From Paramecium pentaurelia (taxonomy: Eukaryota > Ciliophora > Oligohymenophorea > Peniculida > Parameciidae), in the NCBI GenBank assembly GCA_905183005.1, contig CAJJDO010000093.1, positions 132,203 to 196,202 of the forward strand: a stretch of 64,000 nucleotides of DNA, in the 5' to 3' direction. Below are positions 12,571 to 25,430 of the stretch, piece by piece. The first letter of the stretch is position 1. The number at the start of each line of letters is the position of its first letter. The position numbers and the translations under genes were made by a program. The notes beneath the pieces are model-generated. The model worked only from the letters and a program-made list of their open reading frames with translations, had not been told where the DNA came from and searched no databases.

Positions 12571-13753
12571 TCATTGTTATTTAACCTTTTTATTTACATT
12601 ATCAAATTCTTGAATATCTTATTTTTTTGTTTTTTTCTATAAATTTTATTCTTATTCTTCTCTTCTTTTATATTTTAATAACATTTTTCTTCTTTTAATC
12701 TTTCTTAATTTCTCAACTGCTTTATTTGTTTTTGATACTAAAATTATATTATATTATTTAATTTACCAACTCTATTATAAACAACATTCCCTTGCATAAA
12801 TCCTTCTTCTATCTTATATAATTTTAATTCCAACCTAGGTCCAACTTCATGTAATCTAATACTCATTTATTATGTTTTATGTTATTTATTTTCAATTTCC
12901 AATTCCTCTAAATCAGATTATTCTGTATCTGAAGCAAACATTTAATGATTGTTTTATAAAAAATCAGAAAAACTATTGTATTTAGATAAATTTGGTAATT
13001 TATTTGCTTTTATTATTTTCTTCATTTTTTTATCTATTCCTTTTAAATTAAAACTAATGTAATAATGTCTTATGTATATCTTATCATTTTTATAAGAAAA
13101 TAATATAACTCTCTTTTATGTTTTTGGATTTGTATTTTAAACATTAATAGCAGGAAACATTGATTAAATCATATTACCTACTAATTTAATATGATCACTA
13201 GTTGGTTTTTAAGGATCATCTGTCTAAAAATCAGTTTGAAATCCATTCATAACAAGTAATGGTGGTGAAAACACTCTAGAAAATGATTTGAACTTTCTTT
13301 AAGCATTAAGAACTTCATTTCTATTTGCGTATTTAAGAATACGAAATGTAAAGGTAGGTCCTCTAGGATTTTAAATAAATCTTATGTATGAATCTAATTA
13401 TTAGGCATTTTAAAATACTCTTGTTAGTTTATGTCATAATAATCATATGTGATATTAAATAATAACCAGCTGCCTAAATGTAATCTTTCATTTTAGTTTT
13501 ATCTGATTCTTGTAAATTCATGCTTGTAAATGGATACATAACATCTCTATAATCATCAATCAATTATCGTATTGTTTAAGAAACTTTTCCTCTCTTTAAA
13601 ATGAATGCTTGAAAAATAGATATTAAATATAAACCTTTTGGTGTCTATCCTATTAAATCAAGATCCTCTTCTGTTGCTTCTTTATGTGTTCTTGTTTTTT
13701 TCTAATTTTATCATAATTATAAATTTTACCCTTCTTCCTCCAACTTTAGGCAT
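12571..13753 (-). CDS. PPAN: Brix-domain ribosome assembly factor, Ssf1/Peter Pan family, 366 aa
   Basis: Nucleolar factor for 60S subunit maturation. The Brix domain spans about residues 15-290, with landmark segments NPRGPTFTFRILKYAN, AQRKFKSFSRVFSPPLLVMN, GNMIQSMFPAINVQ, KRVILFSY and the closing RLHEVGPRLELKLYKIEEG, all diagnostic of the Ssf/Peter Pan branch. After it comes the basic coiled tail typical of the family (KLRKIKRRKMLLKYKRR). Three introns are needed: 13702-13729 (28 nt), 13394-13418 (25 nt) and 12738-12766 (29 nt); exons total 367 codons. The last intron matters: ignoring it gives a longer nonsense tail. The start MPKVGGRR is the only ATG ahead of the domain. A PHO80-like cyclin gene ends 61 bp upstream on the same strand. 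Confidence 0.92.
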
Positions 13754-13814
13754 TAATTAAAAATAATTAAAAAAATTTTATATAAAAACCCAACAAAAAA
13801 TAAACACATGGCTT

Positions 13815-14346
13815 TCATTATTCTTGATATTACTTCAATTTTTCTATGTAAATATTGTAAAGATCTTTCTAAATAAATAAGTCATAATTTAGTAGTTCAA
13901 GCAATAATGATTCCAATTGGTTCAACTCTTTTAAAGTGATACCAGCTATTTTTGAATAATAGTCATTTCTATAGAAATCATCATCTTGAAATTTGATTGC
14001 CAAAACTATTGCTATAATTAGAAATCTAATTCATTTGATTTAGATACCTATGAACACAATAGCTATTTAACAATATATCTGGATTTAATTCTTAAACTTT
14101 ATCCAAATAAATCAAAGCTATAACGAAACATTCATCTGTGCATTTTGCATATTTTGCTATACGAATCAAATAATTTTCGAGTGTTATTGCAGGTATTTTC
14201 GAAGCATGAAATAATGTTTATTAAGAATCTAACTTGTCTGTTTCTTAAATTATCTCTTCCAATATTGTTGCAATGCATTTTAAAATAGATGGTTGTTTAG
14301 TTCTTTCATGATTCTTCACATTAACTTATATGCTTATTTCTGTCAT
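13815..14346 (-). CDS. PHO80/PCL-like (U-type) cyclin, 169 aa
   Basis: Small cyclin box protein of the group that pairs with Pho85/CDK5-type kinases. The sequence FHASKIPAITLENYLIRIA then KCTDECFVIALIYLDKV, HRFLIIAIVLAIKFQDDDFY and GITLKELNQLESLLLELLN follows the cyclin fold helix by helix and matches the trypanosome and plant U-type cyclins in length and order. One intron, 14026-14047 (22 nt), falls just before the RFLIIAIVLAIKF helix; exons total 170 codons. No N-terminal destruction box is visible. In other eukaryotes these cyclins tie the cell cycle to phosphate or nutrient state; here that is inference. Ends 61 bp upstream of the Ssf1 homologue start on the same strand. Confidence 0.88.
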
Positions 14347-15078
14347 ATAATTTTAATATTAGTAATATGTTTATTTTAAAATATTTAATCAAAATCAAAT
14401 AAATTCATATACCTCTTGATTAAACTGATGTAGTGACTTTATTTAATTATATTAATTGAATTTCTTTATATTTCCAATTAATTGATCAATTTTATTAATT
14501 TTAATATTCCATCATTAATTAAATTATTAAAAACTTAGAATTTTCTTATTTCTCAATAATTCAGATATCTTTAATTTTTATCCTTTAATAAAAGTAAATC
14601 AATAAATAAGCTAAATAAAAATGATTCATTTAAATTTTGTTAAACATAATTTAATAATGCTTACCTCAATTTTATTGATTAAAATTTAATGTAAATTAAA
14701 CTATACTTTTAGAATTAACAAATCAAATTTATCTAATCATACTAATTAACCTTAATTATATAAATCTATTGTTTTTCATTCATTCTAATAAATTTATTTT
14801 TATCTAAGTGTTCTTTCTTATTACTTTATTTTATTCTTTATAAATATTTATATATACATTTCATATTAACTTTAATTTTATATTCTAAATCTTATTGAAA
14901 ATATTATTCTATCCTTCTATAAATTTTACTTGATTAACTCTATCATATTTATTTATTTAGACTGCCAAAAAATTTTATTTTACAAAAAAGGTGAAATATA
15001 TATTTCATTAACTTTATTTTTGTTCCATAAGCTTTTAGTTATATTTAAATTAATTAGAAAATTTTAGTTTTCATAAAT
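14347..15078. other. intergenic, no gene seen
   Basis: Divergent interval between the cyclin start and the secreted crystallin-like gene. Very AT-rich, with long homopolymer tracts; all frames are cut by TGA. Presumably carries both promoters. Confidence 0.65.
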
Positions 15079-15909
15079 ATGTCACCTTTCATATCATTTC
15101 TAAAAATTATCTTCTTAAACTCAATAATATACTAAAATTGTTTAACTAATATAGAAGAAGACTGTAAATACACAGATTTTTCAATTGTTGGAACTAGTAA
15201 TGCAACTACAGATAGATGTGGATCTGATGATTATAATTTATATATGGGTGCATATGGATTTTAAAGTACTGTTTCAAAAACCTTTCCAAGAATACCACCT
15301 AATCATGGATTAGAGCTTTAGGTTGGAATTTGGAAATTAGACTCATGGGATTCTGAAGGGTTTGAAATATGGGCAAATGATTAATTGATAGAAAATTTAA
15401 TTTACACAGGGCCTAAGGGAAATACGATTTGCAGAAATGAAATTTTTTAAGATTAATTTACACATCTTAAACTTAAGTTTCAAATTACAGAAGAAGATTT
15501 AACTATCAAATTCAAAGATAAATTAAATACAATGGCTATTGAGAGTGATCTTTGGGATGGTAATTTATTTATATTTATGAATTAGAATCATGGGGTTTTC
15601 GGGATATGATTCTTAGACTTTCTATTCCTTGTGTCAATTTTTATAGTGAATGCAATTATTAAGGGACTTTATTTTAGATATGCAAAGGTGAATAGACAAA
15701 ATAACAGGATGATATTCCTTTTGAAATTAAATCAATATTTATGGGACCAAACATTATTGTTTAATTTAAAGATCCTAATTATTTTGGAGGAAATTTATAA
15801 GAGTTTACTTCTTCAGAACCTTGTTTAGATAGTTATTCTTAAAGTAAAACTTATAAAGTATATTATTACCAAATACTCTTAGTTTCCGAAATAAAATTAA
15901 TTAGAATGA
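15079..15909 (+). CDS. secreted protein with a DSWD-type domain and a beta/gamma-crystallin-like domain, 259 aa
   Basis: Starts with a hydrophobic leader (MSPFISFLKIIFLNSIIY) that looks like a signal peptide. The middle contains GIWKLDSWDSEGFEIW, a motif I associate with ciliate extracellular beta-sandwich domains. The C-terminal part has a Greek-key pattern like beta/gamma crystallins: NFYSECNYQGTLFQICKG, then IKSIFMGPNIIVQFKDPNYF with GG and SSEPCLDSY. Two introns, 15560-15585 (26 nt) and 15858-15882 (25 nt), give 260 codons. Cysteines are conserved with the paralogue at 27117, which is also exactly 259 residues, though intron-free. Likely disulphide-bonded and exported or on the surface. 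Function unknown; the crystallin relation is from pattern only. Confidence 0.8.
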
Positions 15910-17262
15910 ATTAAAAGTTAGAAATCTATTTGATTCCTTTATAAATATTAAGATTTAATAAGCCTTATAATCAATTTTTAGTACATTATAATAATAAAAA
16001 TAAATGTAAAAATTAAATATTACTTTTACATTATATAAAAATATGCATGCAGGGAAAAATAAATAGTTAAAGATTTCTCATTTTTTTATTAGCTTAATTG
16101 AATAATTATAATAAGTTTTAATCATTTTAATGGAACCAGATTCAAAATTATTATCTCTTCTAGAAAAATTAATGATCTAATTGATACACTTAAAATCCAT
16201 ATTACTATCAGAACTACACAATAATAAAAAAGTGTTTATGAATTTACTGATGAAAGGAGGACAACTGATGAAACTAATCTTAGTATATTTACTAACCTAT
16301 AGCACTAGTAATGAGCAGATCTTTTGGGAAATAAGATAGAGAGAATAGGTAGATAAAGAAAAATATGAAGAATACTAAAAAAACAAGAAGGACCAAAGAA
16401 GGGGATAGATTAAGTAGATCATTGCTTAAGAAGAAGAATAAAAAAATATTAGCATTTGTTAACATTATCAAAGTCAGAAAAGTAGTTTTTCATTTATAGG
16501 ACCATTTCAAAATAGGCATAATCTATTTTGAGGAAACACATTCAATAGCCATTATTAAAGTTAAATAATTTTAGGAAAAGATCTTAGAATAACAAAAAAT
16601 ATTCTAGATATTAAACAGCCATTTACATTTAGGAATCAATAAAATTGAAAAAAAGTAAGGTTTAGAATTTGAATAATGCTGAATTGAAATCTCTTATTTT
16701 GAAGGAATTTATTTAATTGATTTATTAGAATCTGATTATATTTATTCTATAGTTTGAACCAATTTAATATTTAAGAAAAGAAAATTCTGGTTGTTCAAGA
16801 TATATCTGTGAAAAAACTTCTATTAAAATTAAAATCTATATTGAGCTTGATCTTGAACTTTAGGTTGTGGATGTATAGAAATTAAATTCTTAATAATTTT
16901 AATTAATCTAATCATAATATCATAAGTGAAATAGAATATATTCATATAAAAAGGAAGAAACCTAATAAATTTGAATAAGTCTGACAATTCAAGAGAATAC
17001 TCTTTTGATAATCTTTTAGAGGATATCAGGGAAGCTAAAAAGTCTTTAGAAGAAGAATATAGATAATGTTATTAAGTAATTCAAAGACTATCAATTAATT
17101 GCTGATAGGTAATTTTTTTATATGATGAAATAAATACAAAAAATGGAGAATATATATCTAAGCCAAAATATATTATAACAAATCATAGAAATATTTGGAA
17201 AATGGAAATGAGATAGAATAGGTAAATTCTGAAATCAAGATATTATGATAATAATAATATAA
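15910..17262 (+). pseudogene. probable decayed coding region
   Basis: Gene-like fragments sit in different frames with TGA stops and shifts between them. One run from ATG 16130 reads MEPDSKLLSLLEKLMIQL and ends after about 130 codons; an overlapping frame gives NDLIDTLKIHITIRTTQ and YEFTDERRTTDETNLSIF; further along come YLRKENSGCSRYICEKTS (about 16770) and EYSFDNLLEDIREAKKSLEE (about 17000). Composition is coding-like, but I could not join the pieces with GT...AG introns into one open frame. A relic of a duplicated gene is the simplest reading; an unusual multi-exon gene is possible. No family recognised. Confidence 0.35.
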
Positions 17263-17427
17263 TCAATAATCCTCGTCTTCTTCCCAAATCTCTTATAGAA
17301 TTTAGACCAATTATTTGAGTTTGATTTTCTTCTAGAATGGCTGATATGGACCTTTAATTTAACGAATAACATCTTCAATCTATCTTCTTTCTTGATTGTT
17401 GCCCATTAATTTTGATTGCTGGAACAT
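17263..17427 (-). CDS. small protein, 54 aa (hypothetical)
   Basis: Frame of 55 codons reading MFQQSKLMGNNQERRQIEDV and ending ILQEIWEEDEDY. The composition is charged and glutamine-rich with mixed use of TAG/TAA/CAA, as in real genes here, and it is better balanced than the antisense frames. It probably forms one or two helices. The start is 46 bp from the start of the divergent coiled-coil gene at 17474. No family is recognised and the short length keeps confidence moderate; it could also be the first exon of a decayed gene lying in 15910-17262. Confidence 0.45.
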
Positions 17428-17473
17428 TAATTTATATAATAACTAACAATTACTATAATTTAATTTCAAATTT

Positions 17474-18562
17474 ATGTCAACATCATCAGATTTCTAGCCT
17501 CCTTCTCCAAGTCTCTCGCCTAGTTCATAAATAAAATGTTATCAAGAACAATTAGAAAAAGCTCATTCAATGATTGATTATTTGGAAGTGATGCTTGCAG
17601 AGAAGTAAGCATTGAAGGAGAATTTTAATTCTTTTAATATACCTAAGACTAAGTCTCACATGAAAAAACAAAGTCTTTGTTTGGATAATATTCCTCAATC
17701 AATTTAAATACAATAATTTGTTACTCCCAGAGAAACAAATCAATAAATGAGATTCTCATCTGCTAATATGCCTAGTTATATTTCTGAATTACAATAAAAA
17801 CATTAAGAAATTCTATCATCAAATAAAGAGAAATCTACTGTTAAAAAACTTTAGATCTAAGAAATATAAGAAAAAGTATAAGATCTTTAAGATGAAATTC
17901 TTATTTGTAAAGAAAGATAAAAAGGTACTGAATTAGCAAGAGGATAAGCAGAAGAAGTTCTTGGATAAATTGATGATGAAATTCTACTTGCAAAATAAAA
18001 GTTAAAATAAGTAAAATCATAAGGAGAATAAATATATGATAGTATGATGAAATTAGAAGATTAAGAACATGATAAAAAATATTATATGGGTAGAACTTCT
18101 ACATTAAAGAGAAAAAGAAGTGAAATCTAACCACCAAATCAAATCAAGAACTAATTAAATTAATTAAAAAATGAAATTGATTAACTCAAATAATCCAAAA
18201 AAGAAAAAGAGGAATTTTATTCTTAAAAAATTAGAGAAATAGAACATTAATTAGATTAAAGGAAAACAAATGAATCAGTACATGATGATTAACTTAATGC
18301 TTCATTAAGTCCTGATAGACAAAAAGTAAGAGTATATAGAGGAAAGCAAGCATTATTGCAGGTAATTTCTTTATCTATATTATAGCTTACACTCAATTCT
18401 GATTCTTGCTCAAGGTCTTATGCATTAAGAAAATCTTAAGAAAATAAATTAAATTCAGCATTTGATTTCAAATAATTTGATGAACATGAAAATGTTTCAA
18501 TAGATTCTTTCAAGAATAAAGATAAAAAGAATAGAACATGTGATCCATGTACTATCTTTTGA
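17474..18562 (+). CDS. coiled-coil protein ending in a CaaX prenylation motif, 354 aa
   Basis: Begins with a serine/proline-rich head (MSTSSDFQPPSPSLSPSS), followed by a long charged coiled coil over about residues 20-290 (for example KLQIQEIQEKVQDLQDE). It ends CDPCTIF, so the last four residues, CTIF, fit a CaaX box; with Phe last, geranylgeranylation would be favoured. A second cysteine three residues upstream could be palmitoylated. One intron, 18362-18385 (24 nt, a multiple of three), is inferred from GT...AG ends and AT-richness; exons total 355 codons. The likely picture is a coiled-coil tether anchored to a membrane by its C-terminus, as for some Golgi or cortical proteins, but no family is recognised. 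Confidence 0.8.
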
Positions 18563-18835
18563 TTATATATACATAATTAATATTACCTAAATGGTATTAA
18601 TTGCCAATATATTATTAATTTAATTAATAGTACATTAAGTCCTATTAAAACTATTGCTTTTATGTTTGATATATGAGATACATTCTTATCTTAATAATTT
18701 AAATATTGATAAATTATGAATAGGAATTAGTTACTAATATATTTATTTTCCTTAATAATAGAAACAGTATATTATTAATATCATCCAGTTCAACATTGTA
18801 AAATTTACTTAGATTTCAGTCCAATATATATATAT

Positions 18836-19444
18836 ATGAACCTTTTGGATGATCAAATCTCTTATTAAAATTTAGAATAATAAACTGAATATTTCGAGTT
18901 CCTCAATAGTTTAAAGGTTGAAGAGCAATATTTTCCATTAATTCATATTTATTATTAATTAATGTAAAGAGAAAAGCGTATACCTTCTAGGGTTTGGCGA
19001 TACGAAGAATACTCTCCTCCAAGAAGACCTTCTTCATCAATCAATCGAAGATAAAGAAAGAGAGAATTATGCTATTATAAAATACAAAAAATATCATAAA
19101 ATTCTTAATTTACTAAAGAAGAAGATGAAAGCATTCTTTAATATGTTAAGGAATTAGGACCTAAATTTGTTAAAATTGCTACTTTCTTCCCTAGCAAGTC
19201 ATATAGCATGGTGAAAAACAGATACTATAAACATTTAAGGAATAGACTGTTTGAAAGAAGAGGAAGCTAAGAATTGAATCCTAATAATTAAGACACTACT
19301 TAACAATTTAAAAATTCCATGATTTAACCTAATAATGAGAAAATAGAAGAATTGAATTAACTTATATCTTCTATAAACTTATTTCCTGAAATTACAGAAA
19401 TAACCAAAAGTTTCATAGGTGAATTGTCAAAGCATTTGCTCTGA
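18836..19444 (+). CDS. Myb/SANT-domain protein, 202 aa
   Basis: Contains one Myb/SANT repeat at about residues 88-132: FTKEEDESILQYVKELGPKF, then VKIATFFPSKSYSMVKNRYY with KHLRNRLF. The spaced aromatic residues (Phe, Phe, Tyr) replace the usual tryptophans. It is preceded by a basic stretch RRPSSSINRRQRKRE, a likely nuclear signal. No intron. The ATG at 18836 is used because the frame is open and protein-like from there (MNLLDDQISYQNLEQQTEYF); an internal ATG at 18962 would lose 42 residues. Single-repeat proteins of this kind bind DNA or histone tails; the target is unknown. Same strand as the CaaX gene, 273 bp downstream of it. Confidence 0.82.
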
Positions 19445-20921
19445 AATTAAGGGGAAAACTCTGTTGACATTGATTTTAATTCATTTGTTAAATTTATATA
19501 AATTCCTCATTAAACAATATTATGGCATTATTGAAGGCAAAATTAATATTTTTATCATTCTTGAAAATATATTTTGGAATTGAAATTAAAATGCCATTAT
19601 TCAATAAGTTTAAACATAAGATAATTAAATCTCAACCATCATTTTCTAATTTAATAGTTATAAATTCTCAATTTAATAAATTACGTTATTTCAAATAGGT
19701 AAAACAAAAATAAAAATTAAATAATTTTTATCAATATGAAGTTTATTCTTCAAAATTCTAGAATTTTTATAAACATGACATTTTATAATTCAAAATTAGT
19801 TTGAACAACTTATTACATTATATAATAAGTTTTATGATAAACTATTTATTATGACCATGATGTATCCACCATTTTGTTTAATAATATTTTAATAAAAAGA
19901 TTCTTAAAAACTAATGTAATTGATGTAATAACAATTATTAATTATTATTCTTTTATAAAATATTCTTTATGAAAAAGTTTATAAAAATATGAATATTGTA
20001 ATTAATACAAAGAAGGAAATAAATGACAATATACTTATTAGTATTGTATCAATAATAATTTATAATATTATTTTTAAAAGAATTTATCAAGCTAATTAGG
20101 ATATTCATATTAAAAATCATTGATGAACATAAAAAATGAAATGATAAAATAAATATTTATTGAAGAAATTTTCTTATTAATAATGAAATTTAATAAATTA
20201 TTTGCTTTTATAACTTGAAATTATAATGTAATAATAATAAGAAAGTATATATAAAAAAGATTATAATGAGATAAAAAAAACTAATATGTATGAATGAATA
20301 TCAACAAAAAATATATAAAATATTAAATAGTTTAAAATGAATACGATGATTATTAACATATTAAAATAAAGGATAAAAATAATTTTTGTGATAACATCAA
20401 ATTTTATTTTTATTGGGTAAAATAAAGTAATAAGATGATAATTTCTTAGAAAATTTAATAATATAATTTTGAAATTATTAATATGGAGAAGAGTTTAAAT
20501 AATAGAATTTGAATCAATAATCTCTTGATTATTTAATTAAATATAGTATTACTTATTTTATTCTATATAAAATGAAATACATAAGATTGATTTTGTAATA
20601 AAGTAAATCCTTTTTATTATTTAATGTTAATTTAGATTCTTCAATACTGAAATTTATAATATAATTAAATTCTTTTATAAATATAATAAAGAATCTTAAA
20701 AATAAATAGAATCCATAAAATACTAAAAAAGATTTATTAAAAGTATGTTATTTTCCAGATTATTAAATATAATATCCTAATACAATATAGTATAAATCTG
20801 TAATTTATTTCAAATATTTAATTTTAATAATGATTATAGTTATAATAAATGATATACAGTAATAATTTGCCTGTTATTATTTATTAATTTTATTAATCCC
20901 TCCAAATTAAATATTTAAAAG
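19445..20921. other. long intergenic interval, no convincing gene
   Basis: Nearly 1.5 kb, the largest gap in the window and very AT-rich. One chance frame of roughly 110 codons starts at 19514 or nearby but is poor in G and looks random. No repeat array, tRNA or other RNA gene was noticed. It ends at the topoisomerase II start. Confidence 0.6.
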
Positions 20922-23900
20922 ATGTCTAAGAACGTTGAGGATGTATATAAGATGGTTTCTTAAGTTGAACACATTTTATTGAGACCTGATACTTACATAG
21001 GGAGTGTAGAGATATCAGATTAAGAATTATGGATTTGTGAGGATAGTGATTAGATTTCATTCAAATTTGAAGAATTTAGTTATTGTTAAGGATTATATAA
21101 GATTTTTGATGAGATATTGGTGAATGCAGCAGACAATTATTAGAGAGATAAATCTACAGATCGTATATCTGTGTCAATAGATAATGATACTATAATGGTA
21201 GAGAATACAGGAGCAGGTATTCCAATATAAATTCATAAATAATACAATATCTATGTGCCAGAAATGATTTTCGGAAGACTATTAACATCTTCTAATTATG
21301 ATGATTCTGAATAGAAAGTGACAGGGGGTAGAAATGGTTTTGGAGCAAAGTTAGCAAACTTATTTAGTTCTTATTTCAAAGTGGAAACCATTCATTAATC
21401 ATAGAAGTTTACAATGATTTGGACAGATAATATGAAGAAACATTCATAACCAGAAATCACTAAGACGAATGAGAAGCCTTACACAAGAATAACATTCAAA
21501 CCAGATTTAAAGAACTTCTAGACAGATAGATTATCAGATATAGTTCCTTTATTATAGAAACGTGTAATAGATTTGGCAGGTATTTTGCCAATATCTATAT
21601 ACTTAAATGGTAAGAAGGTGCCAATCAATAATTTTAAAGATTATGCTTAATTGTATGGAATAAATGGGAAATTTGCTTATGCATCTTAGAATAAGCCACA
21701 TAAATGGGAGATTTTGGTAAGTTCATCAGATGGTCAATTTAGTTAAGTTTCATTTGTAAATTCTATTAATACAATAAGAGGTGGAACTCATGTAAATTAC
21801 ATAGTAGATTAAATAGCTGAAGGGTTATTGAATCATATAAAAAAGAAATATAAAGAGATGAAAAACATTAAACCTTTTTAAGTAAAGAGTTTCATTAAAA
21901 TATTTTTAAATTGTTAAATTGTGAATCCTGCATTTGATTCATAGACTAAAGAAACATTAACAACAAAGGCTTAGAAATTTGGTAGTACATTTGAAATAAG
22001 TGAGAAATTTATAGATGAAATTATAAAAAAAACAGAGATTATAGATAATGTTATATTGTAGGCTAAATCAAGATTAAATAAATAATTAAGTAAATAATTA
22101 TCAGCCAAAAAACAATAAAGATTATTAGGCATAGATAAATTAGAAGATGCAAATGATGCAGGTACAAAAAATGCTGATTTATGCACTTTAATATTAACTG
22201 AAGGAGATTCAGCTAAATCATTGGCTATGGCTGGAATAGAAATAGTAGGTAGAGATAGATTTGGAGTATTTCCTTTAAGAGGTAAGTTATTGAATGTTAG
22301 AGATGCATCAATATAAATGATAATGAAAAATTCAGAAATTGAACAATTAGTGAAAATTATGGGATTGTAATTTAATAAAAATTATGAAAATACAAAATCT
22401 TTAAGATATGGATCAATCATGATTATGACTGATTAAGATCATGATGGACATCATATAAAAGGATTGATCATTAATTTTATAGAAAAGTTTTGGCCATCTT
22501 TATTTAAAATGAAAGGTTTTCTTAAATAATTTGTTACACCAATTATTAAAGTGACTAAAGGTAAAGAGTCTCATAGTTTCTTTTCAATAGGAGAATATAA
22601 AAAATTTATTGCAGAAAATCCTACAGAAGATTATAAAGTTAAATATTATAAAGGTTTAGGTACTTCAACTGATGCAGAGGCTTAATAATACTTTAGTAAT
22701 TTAACATTGCATAGGAAAGTCTTTACTTATTCTGATCAAACAGATTCTGATTATATTGATTTAGTATTTTCAAAAAGTAAGGCTGATTAAAGAAAGGATT
22801 GGCTTTCAGAGTATTCATGGAAATAAGTTGAAGATACTCTTGATTATAGTAAACCAACTGTTAGATATCGAAATTTTGTAACTGATTGTTTGTCTATGCA
22901 TTCAATTAATGATAATTTAAGATCAATACCTTCTAGTATAGATGGACTTAAACCTACATAGAGAAAAATTATACATACTCTTCTAAATCATAGTAAATAA
23001 GAATATAAGGTAAGTTCTTTAAGTGGATTGGTTACTACTTATGCTTAATATCATCATGGTGAATAATCTCTTTAATAAACAGTAGTAGCTATGGCATAGA
23101 ATTTCACTGGATCAAACAATATCAATTTATTATTACCAATTGGTTAATTTGGTACTAGATCAATGGGTGGAAAAGATGCAGCTTAAGCTAGATATATTGG
23201 TACTAAATTAAGTCCTCTTACAACAAAAATCTTTAATGAAGATGATTTACATACATTAAATTATTTAGATGAAGAGGGATACACTGTTGAACCATTTTGG
23301 TTTACTCCAATTTTGCCTTTGGTTTTGATTAATGGAGCTGAAGGTATAGGTACTGGATGGTCTACTCAAGTACCTAATTTCAATCCAAGAGAAATATGTT
23401 AATAGATCAAACGAAAATTGAGGGGTGAAGAATTTGAAGAGTTAGTACCATGGTATAAAGGATTTACAGGTTCAATTACAGCTGGAACCAATTAATATAT
23501 AGCTAAAGGATCATTTATTTAACATAAGAATCATATATATATTACTGAAATACCTCCAAAGAAGACTGTTAAGGAATATTAAGCATTTATATAATCGAAA
23601 ATGGAAATAGCTGAAGGGAAATCAGAACCTGAAATATTAGACATGAAAGAATATCATGCTGGTAATAAAGTATGTTTTGAATTAAAAGTTACTGATGAAG
23701 TATTAAAATAAGATTTAGAGAAATATTTTAAATTGTAAACTACTATTGCTATGACTAATCTTGTATTATTTAATGAAAAAGGTTTATTAAAAAGATATTC
23801 TAATGTTTCTGAAATATTAGAAGAGTTCTATTAAACTAGAATTAAATATTATTAATTAAGAAAAGAATACTTACTTTCTAAATATTAAAATGAATTAGAA

Positions 23901-25430
23901 TTAGTTCAATCTAAATCTAAATTTATTGAAGGGATGATAGATAATTCAATATAATTAAGAGGATTAAAGAAAAATGAAATGTGTAAGAAATTATAATCAC
24001 TTGGTTTCAAAGGTATTAGTAAGATGGAAAAAATAAAGAGTACAAGAAACTTAAAAGAAATTGATACTGATAATTTAGAAAAACAATATGATTATTTATT
24101 GAGTATGCCAATGTGGAATTTTAGTGAAGAAAAAATTATAGCTTTTAAATAATAAATCAAATAATTATAAGATTAAATTAATTAATTGAATAAGAAAACA
24201 CTTTAATAATTATGGTCTGAAGATATAGATGATTTTTTAGATGAATTAACAAAGGTGGAAGAATAAGAAACTTAAGAAATGATTAAAAGAGTAGAAAAAA
24301 ATGCTGAAAAATTATTAAAAGGTGGAGCAAATTATTTAAAAACATATTTATTAAAAGGAAAAGATGATTTTGCTTAATAAGAAGATTATGATTCAGAATC
24401 TGATGGTGATGGTCCATCTAGAGATCCAAGAGTATTAAAAAAAGTGATTAAAGAATTTGCAAATTTTGGTATTAAATCATTAAGAGATATACCTTAATAA
24501 AAATTTAAAATATAGATTGATAAATAAACAAAGAAAAAAGATACAAAAGAAAATTAAGATGATAATAAAAGTGAAAAACCAATTTCAATGGATTTAGAAG
24601 ATGACAGTCCAAAAAGAAATAAAAAAGTTGTTGATAGTTAAAGTGAAGATGAAATTATTAATTAAAAAAAGTATACTAGAAGAAATTAAAAATAAAATGA
24701 TGTTGAAGAAATTTAAATATCAACTAATAAAGATTCATAAATCAATAAATTTGATAATAAAATTAATAAGGTTGAATCAAAAATTGAAAAAGCTGAATCT
24801 AAAATAAAAAAGAGTAGTAAATTAAAAAAAATTGTACCTTAATATGATTCAGAAAATAAAGCATCTGAAATTAAAAGAAAAGCTGAACAAGAAAAAGCAG
24901 AAGAAGATTAAAAATTAATAGAATAAGAAAAAGAAGAATTAGAAAAATAAAGAGTTCCTGTTGATTCTTTAAAAGTTCCAATTTAAGATAAAGTAGAAAT
25001 GGATCTATTTTAAAAATATGGATTTGGAGATTTTATGAAATACCTTACACCAATTAATGGTAAAGATAATAATCCTATTCCATCCTTAGCTGATAGAATA
25101 CTTTAAAGAACAAAATAAGGAGAAATTAATTTTGACAAAATTATAGCTGATAAAAAATAAGAAAGTGCCTAAAAAGAAAAAAAAGATTCAGATCATGAAA
25201 TTGAAGATTTTTTATAATTAGACTTAAGTGAAGAATCAGATAATAAATAAAAAGAAAAAGTTACAAAAACTACTCAAAAAACTACAGTTGAGAGAAGATC
25301 AGCCAAAAAGAATACTGAATAATAATCATAATAAATAACAACAACTCCTTCTAAAAGAAAGTAAAGAAAGTAAATAATTGAATCAAGTGATGAAGAGGAG
25401 CCTTTAAATAAGAAACAAAAAAGAAAATGA
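20922..25430 (+). CDS. TOP2: DNA topoisomerase II, 1,502 aa
   Basis: Homodimeric type IIA enzyme that passes one duplex through another using ATP; nuclear. Domains in order: GHKL ATPase (about 1-400; GGRNGFGAKLANLF, TIRGGTHVNYI), TOPRIM (ILTEGDSAKSLAM with Glu427; MTDQDHDGHH with Asp504 and Asp506), winged-helix/tower cleavage core with the active tyrosine Tyr758 in DAAQARYIGTKLSP, and coiled-coil/C-gate. After about residue 1,150 comes a 350-residue lysine/glutamate/serine-rich tail, the usual variable regulatory region. No intron is needed over 4.5 kb, unusual in this intron-rich window. Start MSKNVEDVYKMVSQVEHILL aligns with the family. All catalytic residues are present. XRCC4 follows 434 bp downstream on the same strand. 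Confidence 0.97.

Noticed and set aside
19514..19860. A plus-strand frame of about 110 codons in the 1.5-kb gap
   Set aside because: Only TGA stops translation, so frames of this length arise by chance; it is poor in G and has no recognisable pattern.
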